Position numbers and translations under genes: made by a program. Below are positions 1-8,819 of a DNA stretch of 64,000 nt, in pieces. The notes beneath the pieces were generated by a model. That model ran no database searches and was not told where the DNA came from. It saw only the letters and a program-made list of their open reading frames with translations. Position 1 is the first letter of the stretch; the number at the start of each line of letters is the position of its first letter. Source of the stretch: Pseudomonas sputi (GTDB lineage Bacteria; Pseudomonadota; Gammaproteobacteria; Pseudomonadales; Pseudomonadaceae); assembly GCF_021603585.1 (NCBI RefSeq), contig NZ_BQHI01000009.1, positions 155,066 to 219,065 of the forward strand, in the 5' to 3' direction.

Positions 1-2
1 CT

Positions 3-500
3 CTACAGATTTTTCGGACTGCCCTGAGCCTCTGTGAGGAGATCTATTTCGACATTCTCGTTGAGCGGCTAGGGTCTCAGCTGGAGCATTTCAATCCGAA
101 TCAGTTCATCACCATGTACCTGGTGGATGCCATGGATGGGTTTCAGTTTGAAACCTTCCTGGTTGAGATCTTCCAGACCATCGGCTACGACGTCAAAGAG
201 ACCAAGAAGACTGCTGATCAGGGCGCTGACCTTTTCGTTACCCGATTTGGTAAAAACATAGTTATCCAAGCTAAGAATTACTCTGGCTCTGTAGGCAATG
301 CTGCTGTGCAGCAAGCCATCTCTGCTAAAGCCTTCTATGGGTGTGACGAGGCCATGGTCGTTACGAACTCCTATTACACGAAATCAGCGAAAGAGTTGGC
401 CAGTACGGCGGGCGTGCGGCTAATCGATCGGGATGGTCTTCAAAGCTACCTTGATGACTACAATCAGAAGCTCATTGAGATATTCCAAGCTGAAGAGTAG
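3..500 (+). CDS. Mrr-type restriction endonuclease domain protein, 5' end off the window
   Basis: The frame is open from base 3 with no stop, so the ATG at 114 is internal and the gene starts left of the window. The visible 165 residues end in an Mrr-like PD-(D/E)XK nuclease fold: an FE helix (FQFETFLVEIFQ), then D-Q-G-A-D, then the strand VIQAKNY, which supplies the D...QxK catalytic set. The C-terminal part (VVTNSYYTKSAKELA) is the usual Mrr-cat tail that follows the catalytic strand. Such proteins cleave DNA, often modified DNA, and are common in defence islands. The N-terminal specificity or membrane part cannot be seen here. The next gene follows in the same direction after 73 bp. Confidence 0.75.
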   Translation, partial: LQIFRTALSLCEEIYFDILVERLGSQLEHFNPNQFITMYLVDAMDGFQFETFLVEIFQTIGYDVKETKKTADQGADLFVTRFGKNIVIQAKNYSGSVGNAAVQQAISAKAFYGCDEAMVVTNSYYTKSAKELASTAGVRLIDRDGLQSYLDDYNQKLIEIFQAEE

Positions 501-573
501 GGCGCCTAACCCTAATTTGAAGGGGGGCAGCCATTAATCAAGTCTCAAAAAAATAATGCAACGGAGATGCGCT

Positions 574-1521
574 ATGACAGCAGATGCTTTTTGGAAACCA
601 TTTGAGGTAGAAATAAATGACTTCAACGGATTAGTGCACGTAATTAATCAGGTGATGGATAAGGCGGTAGAAAAAGATATAAGTTTCGCTTGGCGCGGAC
701 AAGTCGACGCCAGTTGGGCACTACATAGTTCTCTTTATCGCAGAATGAACATTACTCGAGGAAAGACTCTTCCAGAGGCTGATATTGAAAAAGCAGAAGG
801 GGAAATACTCATTGAATTACATAGGTGGGGTCTCCACTCATCCCCTCATGGTGGGAGGCTATCAGTGCTAAAGCAGCTCGCTATGCTGCAGCACTATGGC
901 GCGCCTACGAGGTTAATTGACATCACATTCAATGCTTGGGTTGGTGTATGGTTCGCCGTTGAACAAAAATGGAGTAACGGTGTTCTGAATGAAGATGTTG
1001 ATGCCAGGCTTTTTGCATTCGATGTTACGGACAGATTGATTAACGAGAAGGCAGAGTTTAGGCCTTGGGAAGATTCCTATCATCGACCATGGAAGAGTGG
1101 TGCTATCGATGATCTAGATAGAAAGGAGTGGACTACCTCGGTTTACGCATGGAAGCCTTCGAGTCTGGATGCACGAATTGCAGCTCAAAATGGAGGCTTC
1201 CTTTTTGGAGGTGTTCCTGCCAGCAGCAAACCGGATAATAAAAAATTTCAGTTCCCCAAATCTCCAAATTTTAACGATGGTTGGTGGTCGATTGAGGAGG
1301 GGCGCAAAGCGTGTTGTATCGCTGCCAGGCCTCATGTTTTTGAGCCAGCCAAAGGTAAACGCCCTGGGCCGGGCGCACTTTATACCTTCAGGATTAAGGC
1401 CGCTGCCAAAGCCGACATAAGACAGCGACTGGAAAAACTTTTCGGATATAAACATTCGACTATATACCCTGACTTTTCTGGTTTTTCCTCGTTCGGTGTT
1501 CCCCATATAAAAAACTACTAG
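574..1521 (+). CDS. FRG-domain protein
   Basis: A 315-aa soluble protein. The N-terminal third carries the FRG signature: AWRGQVDASWALHSSLYRR near residues 35-55, then LKQLAMLQHYGAPTRLID followed by a conserved W-x-G-V-W-F-A helix around residues 100-130. FRG domains occur in many prophage and defence-island proteins; their biochemical activity is not established to my knowledge. I chose ATG 574 because GGAG at 563-566 lies seven bases upstream, whereas the ATG at 556 has no ribosome site. The C-terminal 150 residues are not recognised. It sits between an Mrr-type nuclease and an exonuclease-like gene on the same strand, which fits a cargo or defence role, by inference only. Confidence 0.75.
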   Translation: MTADAFWKPFEVEINDFNGLVHVINQVMDKAVEKDISFAWRGQVDASWALHSSLYRRMNITRGKTLPEADIEKAEGEILIELHRWGLHSSPHGGRLSVLKQLAMLQHYGAPTRLIDITFNAWVGVWFAVEQKWSNGVLNEDVDARLFAFDVTDRLINEKAEFRPWEDSYHRPWKSGAIDDLDRKEWTTSVYAWKPSSLDARIAAQNGGFLFGGVPASSKPDNKKFQFPKSPNFNDGWWSIEEGRKACCIAARPHVFEPAKGKRPGPGALYTFRIKAAAKADIRQRLEKLFGYKHSTIYPDFSGFSSFGVPHIKNY

Positions 1522-1638
1522 GTTTTTTCATAGCTCATCTATCTATACTCTGCGCGCTTGACAAGTATGCACAAAAACGGACAGTTTAATCAAAGGTACA
1601 CCGGTAGGCATGAACCAGGTACTCACAGGGAGGAGAGG

Positions 1639-2127
1639 ATGAAGCTATTTTTAGACTGTGAGTTCACTCAGCTCAACCGAGACACAAAGTTGATTTCGCT
1701 GGCACTCGTGTCCGAGGCCGGCCACGAATACTACGTTGAACTAACAGACACCTACCTAGTGGGAGACTGCAGCGACTTCGTGATCCAGAACGTCCTGCCT
1801 CAGCTCAACCTTCTTGAACATGGGCAGCCCTTGGCCGAAGCTCAAGCCTCACTGCTTGCTTTCCTGAACGACCTTGAAGGCCCGCTCGAGGTTTGCTCGG
1901 ATGCTCCGGATTGGGACTGGGATCTGTTCTGCCAACTGGCCTACGTCGATCATCGTTGGCCAGCTAACGTTGCCAATCGTCCAACCGACCTAATCCTGCT
2001 ATTCAGGCATCTTGAAGTGGATGATATCGGCAAGGTGACGCTCCCGGAACTTCCCCATCACGCGCTACTGGATGCTCGCCTCTTAACCGACCTTTATCGT
2101 CGACTGAGCAAGTTGAAAGCGAGCTAG
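1639..2127 (+). CDS. DEDD 3'-5' exoribonuclease-like protein (Rv2179c-like)
   Basis: A 162-aa protein starting MKLFLDCEFTQL, which supplies the D-x-E of exonuclease motif I at residues 6-8. SDAPDWDWDLF near residue 95 fits motif II, and HHALLDARLL near residue 142 gives the H...D of motif III. This is the compact DEDDh fold of the Rv2179c-like 3'-5' exoribonuclease family, which trims RNA with metal ions. A strong ribosome site (GGAGGAG at 1629-1635) four bases before ATG 1639 rules out the in-frame codon at 1558. The substrate is unknown. A fragment with the same HHALLDAR motif lies at 6,535-6,774 on the other strand. Confidence 0.7.
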   Translation: MKLFLDCEFTQLNRDTKLISLALVSEAGHEYYVELTDTYLVGDCSDFVIQNVLPQLNLLEHGQPLAEAQASLLAFLNDLEGPLEVCSDAPDWDWDLFCQLAYVDHRWPANVANRPTDLILLFRHLEVDDIGKVTLPELPHHALLDARLLTDLYRRLSKLKAS

Positions 2128-2259
2128 AAAGGGGGCGGATTTACGCCGTGAGAGAATGACTGTAGGTAAAGCCTTGGCGAGCACGATGCCGTCGCTGTCT
2201 TGCCATCGCTCCTTCGAGCCATAGGCTCGGCTGCGTTGACAATGAATGAACCGTAATGG

Positions 2260-2466
2260 TCATCGCACGAAACGCTTGAGTGACCGGCGACTCGAAATCA
2301 CTTGCTCTCGTATCTCCTCTGGATCCATCGACATACCGCCGTCTGGAGTAACGCGAAGAGACTGCAGACTATTTAGAGAAGTGATGAAAGCGCGATCTCT
2401 GGCTTGCTCGCGGTCTGATCGTTCGTCTCGGCAAATGAACCTTATCAATCGACCTAGACACTTCAT
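2260..2466 (-). CDS. Small hypothetical protein, 68 aa
   Basis: Not recognised. The protein is charged, with a basic N-terminus, and ends in MDPEEIREQVISSRRSLKRF, a plausible amphipathic helix. An AGGAG sits six bases before the ATG on the minus strand (within 2,467-2,480), which is the main reason for calling it. It stands alone in a gap between the exonuclease-like gene and the terminator of the EndA-type gene. Confidence 0.5.
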   Translation of the reverse strand: MKCLGRLIRFICRDERSDREQARDRAFITSLNSLQSLRVTPDGGMSMDPEEIREQVISSRRSLKRFVR

Positions 2467-2734
2467 GCCATGCTCCTATTCTCGTGTTCCATGGCAGCAT
2501 TTTCAGCGATGTGCAGGATAATGTCCCTGCCATTTTGTAAGGCCTCTCGTCGGGGGGGGAGGTATAACCGCTGTCCCTGCTATCTGAGGAAAGGTGGCTA
2601 ATTTGCTGAGAGTCTGAACACCGCTTAGAAAGCCAACGGTAATGCACCTCAACCCAGTGTCAGAGCGACGTGGCCTGTAGGTCTTTTAGTGAAGCCCTAT
2701 TTGGGTTCTCTTAGATTGACGCGATAGCGCCGGT

Positions 2735-2768
2735 AAAAAAATGCAGCCGGCCTCGCTTGTGCGAGGCC
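2735..2768 (-). terminator. Rho-independent terminator of the EndA-type gene
   Basis: On the minus strand GGCCTCGC (2,768-2,761) pairs with GCGAGGCC (2,756-2,749) across a four-base loop. A run of seven T follows shortly at 2,741-2,735. It lies 20 bp after the stop codon of the nuclease gene. Confidence 0.85.
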
Positions 2769-2787
2769 GTCCTACTAGGTGCAGCAA

Positions 2788-3753
2788 CTATTTGCAATTG
2801 CCTGCTTTGCGGTATCCCGCTGCTTGGGCTTCAGATTCCGAAGAGAACGAGATCTGATTTTTCGCGGACACCTGACCATAACCAGGGCATCCCACAGAGA
2901 GATGGTACACCCGACTCTTTCTGTTGCCGATGATAGCGCCTACTCCGTTCGCACTCGCAAGGGTTGGCTTGGCCGCTGCCTTCGGAAGATTAATAGGGAG
3001 GGCACCAACTACCCCATCACCAACCGTCTTGTATCCTTGTGACCATTGACGTTCGCCAGTCACGAATGGATTGGAGTGCCCCATGATTGCAGCAATGCGT
3101 CGATCTCGCTCTTTCTCCCAAGGCGAAACCGGGTACTGCTTGTCCCAAGCCATCAGTAGCTGCTGTTGCTGGCGAGACATGTTGAGTTTATACCTATCGA
3201 ACATGTAGAAGGTGGTTCTAGCTACCAAACCTTTAACCTCATCGCGAGGTTCGGCAGCGCGTTGATCGAAATCCACTCGGGTCTTGCACTGCCCATACTG
3301 CGGAGCGATTCCGGAGGCCATTCCGTAGTTGAAATTACTGCGGTCGCCATTCACTTCACCTACGGACGGGTAGAGGTTAAACAGGTCTGCCTCCATTGCT
3401 CGAAATACCGGATCATCATCTACGCAGTTCTCTCGACCACCGCTTTTCCAGCATTGACGTTGGTTGCCGAATGTCCAGGCTGGAACAATATGTTCCCACT
3501 CAGTTCTCTCTGCCCGAGTCTCTTGCTTTCTTGCCTTCAGACCACATGATGCCGGGTCAATACGGCCACCAGATTTGCCAACCCACGTCCATTTGCAGCC
3601 GCAGTACAGCTCGCCCATGGAGCTATTGGCTTGGTCAAGGTAGACCTTTTGTTTGGCAATGACTTTCGCTTCGGTGAATGTCGCCGGTGGGCTGGCAAAG
3701 GCAGGGGAGATTAGTGGGAAGAGTAGCGATAGGGCGTACAGCAGTTTCTTCAT
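2788..3753 (-). CDS. EndA-type secreted DNA endonuclease I with C-terminal Cys-rich extension
   Basis: A 321-aa protein with a signal peptide (cleavage likely after PAFA, residue 20), so periplasmic or secreted. The core (residues 25-230) matches endonuclease I: cysteine-rich [15 protein letters not shown] with the catalytic His of the beta-beta-alpha-metal site, and the VNGDRSNFNYG segment. It goes on past the usual end of EndA (about 230 aa) into a short domain with YHLSVGCPGY and a terminal AGNC. I read this as an Ada-like or thermonuclease-associated metal-binding motif. It degrades double-stranded DNA without known specificity. Base composition is AT-richer than the truncated host copy at 20,872-21,264, so I infer it is cargo, not the displaced host gene. 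It could stand in for the disrupted host enzyme. Confidence 0.85.
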   Translation of the reverse strand: MKKLLYALSLLFPLISPAFASPPATFTEAKVIAKQKVYLDQANSSMGELYCGCKWTWVGKSGGRIDPASCGLKARKQETRAERTEWEHIVPAWTFGNQRQCWKSGGRENCVDDDPVFRAMEADLFNLYPSVGEVNGDRSNFNYGMASGIAPQYGQCKTRVDFDQRAAEPRDEVKGLVARTTFYMFDRYKLNMSRQQQQLLMAWDKQYPVSPWEKERDRRIAAIMGHSNPFVTGERQWSQGYKTVGDGVVGALPINLPKAAAKPTLASANGVGAIIGNRKSRVYHLSVGCPGYGQVSAKNQISFSSESEAQAAGYRKAGNCK

Positions 3754-4171
3754 CTGAAAACTTCATCAACGTTTGAAAGGTGCTGCATTATACGTTGATC
3801 GCTTACGGCAGGGCGCTTAACTCCCTCAAGATAGAGCGAAAAACCAAGTGTGGCGCAACGGCCGGTTTGCTGGGGCGACCCTATGTGCCAATGAAGTTTT
3901 GCTAAATATCTACAGTAATGTTATTAGCTGCGATAGCCACGGCGCAGGCGCCATGGCTATCAATAGCAGGCCGCCGGTGTTTTCGGTGTTTTTGGAGGAT
4001 ATGAGTTTACGGAGGCTATGGAATGAAAAGTTCGTTTACGCATTGCAGTTCTGGGGATAGGGGCGAGGGTGTCCACCTGATTTTTGCTAGTATCGCTCTT
4101 TAACTCGATAACAAAGACGAGATTTTCCGGGCGCTCGCATGCTCAGAAAATCTCACATTACCCGCAGCTTT
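3754..4171. other. Intergenic region with two inverted repeats
   Basis: No supported gene. 3,932-3,944 pairs with 3,949-3,961 as a 13-bp stem with one mismatch and a four-base loop. GAGATTTTC (4,119-4,127) is repeated inverted at 4,146-4,154. Neither is followed by a clear T run on the minus strand, but either could end rmuC transcription. Confidence 0.45.
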
Positions 4172-5971
4172 TTATGAAGCGGCTATTAACGGTTTGGCTA
4201 CTTCTGCTTCGACTGCAAGCGCAATATCTGTATCGAGTTCCAGCTTTGCCCGCTCCAGCAGTTCAGCTGGTAGCTCTTTCTGCACGGACACGCCCAGTTC
4301 CTTGAAGTCAGACGCTTGCTTGATCAAGTTACCCCTACCTGTGTAAAGCTGTCCCAACGCCTTTTCGTAAGTATCCTTAGCTTTATCAAGCTGGTTGCCT
4401 ACAGCCAGCATGCTTGTCAGGAAACCATGAAGCTTCTCGTAGAAGCGTTGGGCTCGATTGGCCAGTTCTGCGGTATGTTTGTTGCGATCTTCAAAGCTCC
4501 ACAGCTGCTTGACGATTTTCAGACTGGTCAACAATGTAGTCGGAGTAGCTACCAGTACATTTCGCTCAATCGCTCGCTGGAAAAGCGATTCATCATGCCG
4601 TAGTGCTTCAACGTAGGCGGATTCGATCGGGATAAACATGATCACCACTTCCGGCGAATTCAGTCCTGCGAGGCGGTAATAATCTCGATCGGCTAGCTCA
4701 TTGATGCGGTCACGCACAGCTGCGGTGTGGGCGGCCAAAGTTTGGGCCCTTATTAAGTCATCCTCGGCATTGATAAAATCGGTGTAAGCGACCAGCGATG
4801 TCTTGGCGTCGATGATCATGTGCTTGTTCTGCGGCAGATAAACAATGGCGTCCGGACGCTGGCGGCCGTCTTCCGTGTTGAAGCTCACCTCGCGTTTGTA
4901 GTCAGTGCCTAAGCGCAAGCCGGAGTTGTCGAGAACGTTTTCCAACATCAACTCACCCCAGTTGCCTTGGACTTTCTTCTGGCCACGCAGGGCCGTAGTT
5001 AGTTTTTCCGCCTGGTCGGTGATATCTTTGTTCAAGATCTGGAGGTTCTTCAGCTCGGTACGCAGTTCAACTCTTTGTTCGGCGTCCTTGGTATGGATGT
5101 CTTCGATACGCGAGCGGAAACCTTTCATCTCCGTCTGCAGTGGGGCAATCAGATTGTTTATGCTTTCTTGGTTGAGTTCTTTGAAAGCCTTACCCTTGCG
5201 CTCCAGCACATCGTTGGCCAAGCGTTCAAATTCTTTAGTAAGACTTTCCCTATTTTCGTTCAACTGCTTGAATTGAGCGTCAAAACTCAGCTGTTTTTCC
5301 TGCAATGAAGTATTGAGTTTTACGTGAGCATTTTCTAGGGCGGCGTAGTTTTCCTGCGCAATTTTGAGTTCAGATTTGGTGGTTTCCCACCACGCTTTAT
5401 AGGTGCTCAGCTCATTTTGCTTCTCTAGTAACTGGGTCTGAGCCTGCGCGTGCAATTCGCGCGTCTCTCCGAGCTGGGATGCAGTCTGCTTGATCTGAGT
5501 TTCGACCGTCGATAGCTGAGTTTCCAATTTCTCGCGCTGTTGATCGCGCTCGGCCAATCGTTCAGTGAATGTGACAGCGTTGCTGGTTATTTGATCCTGT
5601 AGCTTCGCAGCGGTTTCCTGCGTCCTCGAGTTACTCTCACGGGCTGCCTGTTCTGATTGTTGGGCGCGTTTGAGCTCGGTTTTAAGGTCAGCGATTTCCG
5701 CATCCAGCCTGGCTAATTGATCTTTATTGTTGTCCCGATCCGTTTCCATCCGTCCATAGGCGATATCCAGGGCGGCTTTTTGCTCCAACAACTGAGCGAG
5801 CTTGGTCTCTTGGATTACTAACTCAGCCTTAGCCTGTTCTAAAGCGGAACGAGTGATCTCAATGTCCTTGACCATCTGTTGATGGTTGCGTTGCGCGCGC
5901 CAGCTGGCAAGTATCCATGCAACGATGAAAGCAGCTAGTGGTAGTGCGACCAACATCCATTTTTGCTCCAC
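4172..5971 (-). CDS. rmuC: RmuC family protein
   Basis: A 599-aa protein with one N-terminal membrane helix (residues about 6-24, LVALPLAAFIVAWILASW). A very long coiled coil follows to about residue 270 (dense Q/E/K/A heptads), then the RmuC domain around residues 290-540, with VQGNWGELMLENVLD and the catalytic-looking HMIIDAKTSL, which places it in the PD-(D/E)XK nuclease superfamily. RmuC is known in E. coli to limit recombination at inverted repeats. The start is GTG at 5,969-5,971, with AGGAGA about eight bases upstream. The gene lies in AT-rich island DNA between accessory genes and is longer than the usual RmuC, so it is probably a cargo paralogue and not the housekeeping copy. Confidence 0.85.
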   Translation of the reverse strand: MEQKWMLVALPLAAFIVAWILASWRAQRNHQQMVKDIEITRSALEQAKAELVIQETKLAQLLEQKAALDIAYGRMETDRDNNKDQLARLDAEIADLKTELKRAQQSEQAARESNSRTQETAAKLQDQITSNAVTFTERLAERDQQREKLETQLSTVETQIKQTASQLGETRELHAQAQTQLLEKQNELSTYKAWWETTKSELKIAQENYAALENAHVKLNTSLQEKQLSFDAQFKQLNENRESLTKEFERLANDVLERKGKAFKELNQESINNLIAPLQTEMKGFRSRIEDIHTKDAEQRVELRTELKNLQILNKDITDQAEKLTTALRGQKKVQGNWGELMLENVLDNSGLRLGTDYKREVSFNTEDGRQRPDAIVYLPQNKHMIIDAKTSLVAYTDFINAEDDLIRAQTLAAHTAAVRDRINELADRDYYRLAGLNSPEVVIMFIPIESAYVEALRHDESLFQRAIERNVLVATPTTLLTSLKIVKQLWSFEDRNKHTAELANRAQRFYEKLHGFLTSMLAVGNQLDKAKDTYEKALGQLYTGRGNLIKQASDFKELGVSVQKELPAELLERAKLELDTDIALAVEAEVAKPLIAAS

Positions 5972-6534
5972 GATGAATCTCCTGCTTTTAGGTTGCCTTC
6001 AAAGCAATCGTCCCCTTCAAGGGCGATGACGCCTCACTTTTCCCCACCCACATTTTGCGCCGGGCCCATTGCTGGGGGACTGATATCAAAACGCGCGCGA
6101 CAACAGGCGTTTAGATCGAGAGGGCTAACAATTATGTGTGCAATGCCGAGCATAGACCACGTTTCACCATGATGGCCAAACGCATATAGGCTTCATGGAG
6201 AGCAGGCTGATCCGCTTGAAAACTCAACTCGACAAAAAAACTGCCCCCCTCTTGAAACCAAAAAAACATCAATCTCCTAAGGCGTACACTTCTTTGCATT
6301 GTGGTGGCCTTGGGGCGATCAATCGATTGCTTAGCGTTTGCTCTTTTTCTTTCCAATCTTTCCTTCGGTTTAGATTTTTTCGCTCATCAACCAGGTGGTG
6401 AGGCGACAAAGCCTTTGATGCATCAGCAAATCGCACCTTCGCGACGTAGTCGCGGCTACACTTTTGACTTCAAAAGAAATTGTTTTATTAAAAAAAGCAA
6501 AATCCGTCATGCATACGCCTATCTAAAGCTCCAG
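5972..6534. other. Non-coding stretch, nothing recognised
   Basis: About 560 bases with only short open frames lacking ribosome sites. Poly-A stretches occur near 6,235-6,270 and 6,490-6,497. No RNA gene or convincing repeat seen. Confidence 0.4.
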
Positions 6535-6774
6535 CTACCTGCGGCACATCTGCGCAATGTCCCGGGCATCTAGGAGCGCATGATGGAACGGAAAGCTTCG
6601 TTGCCCCACGTCTTTAGTCTGTCGCGTCAGTAGGGTAGTTACGAACATTCTTGGGCCATCAGCCTTCGTCTTATGCGAGCTCGCAAAATAACTCCCAGCC
6701 CATTGCGGCACGTCGGTCACAAACTCCAGCATTTCGTCGAAGGGGCGCAAGTCATAGGTGGGAGTACCGAGGCA
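6535..6774 (-). pseudogene. Fragment of an exonuclease-like gene
   Basis: The frame is open from a stop at 6,775-6,777 to a stop at 6,535-6,537. It has no good start codon or ribosome site: the only in-frame initiator is a TTG at 6,750, and protein-like sequence (TPTYDLRPFDEM) already runs upstream of it. The C-terminal FHHALLDARDIAQMCRR looks like motif III of a DEDDh exonuclease and resembles the end of the intact protein at 1,639-2,127. Motif I is missing. I infer a decayed remnant. About 250 bases to the next gene (6,778-7,023) hold nothing I can support. Confidence 0.4.
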
Positions 6775-7023
6775 TTAGATTCTGTCGTACCCACAAAAAT
6801 GGACGACCTGTCCTACTGCCAACGAGGCACACCGTGGCATGCCTTGTATCGGTGGAACGAATAGTGTGGGAGGGAGGGGGGCGTTGACTGCAATGCGTTC
6901 GAGGAGTGAAGGGGTTTGACAGGAGAGACAATCTTGCTGGCGAGTGACGATGCGACTCGTTCCTCGACCTTGTGTTGTTCATTGGACAAGTAATGGCAAG
7001 TAGGTCGCTGGCTTACGATCGCT

Positions 7024-7491
7024 TCAGTCATTCCAGGATTTCGGTGAATCACTAGGATTTTGATTCGTCCGAATTTTGTATGCGATGAAGGCAGTTAGTC
7101 CGTAAATGAACCAATAAACGGGTGCTGCCGCCAAGCTGGATAGAAACAACACAGCAGTGCAAACGATGAGCATGATGATGTAGAGGTTCAACAGCGGACG
7201 ATTATCCCTTTTACGGATGTGATTGAGACCAATGCAGACCCCTATCATGTAAAAAGTAGTAACTAAACTCCAAATCCTGAAGGTGACTGAAATCGTTCTA
7301 TCACCTCTGCCATGATCCTGTTGAAAGAAGATCGGGGCAAGCAGCCAGAAAATGCCAATCGACAGTGCAACTGTCCCTAGAAGCCCCCATCCGAAATAGG
7401 TTTTCGCAAAACTGTATTGTCCTTTGCAGAGGGGGCTTTGTAAGAAAGGAAAAGTCAGGAAGGCGAGTAGGACTGGTACGAGAAAAGACAT
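7024..7491 (-). CDS. Predicted inner-membrane protein
   Basis: A 155-aa protein with about four hydrophobic helices: residues 2-15 (FLVPVLLAFLTF), 30-55 (GTVALSIGIFWLLAPI), 75-95, and 105-140 (YIIMLIVCTAVLFLSSL, then VYWFIYGLTAFIAY). It ends in a short polar tail. No family recognised. I took ATG 7,491; a longer frame from a TTG at 7,563 has no ribosome site and a charged non-membrane leader. It has no close neighbours in the same direction. Confidence 0.55.
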   Translation of the reverse strand: MSFLVPVLLAFLTFPFLQSPLCKGQYSFAKTYFGWGLLGTVALSIGIFWLLAPIFFQQDHGRGDRTISVTFRIWSLVTTFYMIGVCIGLNHIRKRDNRPLLNLYIIMLIVCTAVLFLSSLAAAPVYWFIYGLTAFIAYKIRTNQNPSDSPKSWND

Positions 7492-7917
7492 CGAAACGTT
7501 CCGTCGTTGTATGGAATGATGTTTTTGATTGATTGAAATCTGTAGCAGCTTTGCAGCCTGCAAGAGCTAATCGTCCGAGGAAAACTATCAACTTTGATCC
7601 TAGCATATGGCCGCGACGGCGCGCCTGTTGCGATCGTATATCGCGGTGATTGATCCGTGCCTCATGCTTGTAAATGGTCGCACATTCGTACCGCAGGTGA
7701 TCAGCGGCACTCCACAGATCAACTCTAGGCTATTGCTTTGCGGTCTACGATTAGTGGCTTAATCAAATTCGGTTGAAGGGTTCAGGTGGCAGCCGAGATA
7801 AGCTCCGAACTCTCGGTGGGCTCCCTGGGGCGAGCCATTGATCGGTAAAAAATCTCGCTTCTTACCCAGGAACTAACCTTATCTAGTTGGTCTATCTCAA
7901 CAAGAGGTATCGCCGCT
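7492..7917. other. Intergenic region, nothing recognised
   Basis: Roughly 425 bases between a minus-strand membrane protein and a plus-strand small gene, so it should hold both promoters. No strong promoter match, repeat or RNA seen. Confidence 0.4.
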
Positions 7918-8103
7918 ATGTCCGATCCATTCACCGCAAAATATCACAACCCACGTACCGGCAACGAAAGCTCCGGAGCGGCTGCTAGGGAAGGGCGTAT
8001 CAAGACATTAGGAGGCATTGGTCAGATCATAAGCGATACCGTAATCAAGACGCTGATTGCCAGTGCTGACGAACCTCCGGCTGCAAAGAAAGCTTCGAAG
8101 TGA
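7918..8103 (+). CDS. Small hypothetical protein, 61 aa
   Basis: Not recognised. AGAGGT lies about nine bases before ATG 7,918. The protein has a polar, glycine-rich first half, a central amphipathic stretch (IGQIISDTVIKTLIASA) and a lysine-rich tail. It is followed after nine bases by another small frame on the same strand, suggesting a two-gene transcript. Confidence 0.4.
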   Translation: MSDPFTAKYHNPRTGNESSGAAAREGRIKTLGGIGQIISDTVIKTLIASADEPPAAKKASK

Positions 8104-8112
8104 GGGCCAGTT

Positions 8113-8373
8113 ATGTCGGATAAAGTCCTCGAATTCAAGACGCTAGCAATAGCGCCAAAGAAAAAAGCTGCCGTTTCTCCCGCCGGAGCTAGGTTGGCGG
8201 ACTCCATCCTTCTGCAACTTCTGGAGGAGGCTGACGCGCCCGCTGGGAATGAATGCACGCCTGCGCAAATCTTTGATATCAGCCAGCGGATGAAGCGTGG
8301 CCCACTTCGAATCGGCAGCCAGATGCTGTTACGCCTAACCTCACCCTACTCGATGGCATTCTGGCTGAGCTAG
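8113..8373 (+). CDS. Small hypothetical protein, 86 aa
   Basis: Not recognised. A GAGG lies about seven bases before ATG 8,113, nine bases after the previous stop. The middle part (GARLADSILLQLLEEAD, then CTPAQIFDISQRMKRG) looks like a folded helical domain, but the last ten residues look random, so the 3' end may be frameshifted or truncated. Confidence 0.4.
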   Translation: MSDKVLEFKTLAIAPKKKAAVSPAGARLADSILLQLLEEADAPAGNECTPAQIFDISQRMKRGPLRIGSQMLLRLTSPYSMAFWLS

Positions 8374-8819
8374 GGCGCGCATGCCCAAGCTCCCTGCTTG
8401 GAGGAGCTTTAATCCGTTGCGATTACTTATCATCATTCGTCCGCACTGAAATCGTAGCCCGACGTGACCATAAAGGTATCGGCTTGCAACGTTTTGCATT
8501 TTGAGAACTTGACGGCAGTGTAGCAGGGGACACCTTGAGCTCATTCGTCGCAAAGTCGCTTGAGTCAGCTTATGGCAATCAATACATATATAGAGCTCTG
8601 TTGCTGATGCAGGCTGCCTTGTAAGGATTGAGAAACAGCTTGAGTAGACGTCCAGTAGCGAAACGGAGTTAGGCGATGCCCTCGGTTATCTCACGAAATG
8701 CTTAAGCTTCAAGTCAATGATCTCTAATGTGCTTTTCGCTAGTAACGCTTGCTGCGTTGAAAGTGGATGGGGGCAGCGGTGCACAATGCATGCCCCTCCG
8801 ATTACCTGCTACCAAGAAG
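8374..8819. other. Non-coding stretch, nothing recognised
   Basis: About 445 bases between convergent small genes. No frame with a ribosome site, no repeat and no terminator with a T run was seen. Confidence 0.4.

Larger units (their letters stand above)
2128..2787. other. Gene-poor stretch with one small minus-strand gene and a terminator
   Basis: Apart from the 68-codon gene at 2,260-2,466 and the terminator at 2,735-2,768, I see no supported feature in these 660 bases. Other open frames here lack ribosome sites and family-like composition. Confidence 0.5.

Noticed and set aside
3340-3400. Left junction of the island inside the EndA-type gene at the same SVGEV position
   Set aside because: Attractive because the protein motif matches the right junction, but both halves of this gene are AT-rich and the C-terminal extension is unlike the usual core endA, so the downstream half does not look like the missing host part. 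Kept only as an open possibility.
5972-7023. Several 60-90 codon frames on both strands
   Set aside because: No ribosome sites, strongly biased or random composition; only the exonuclease-like fragment at 6,535-6,774 has recognisable sequence.
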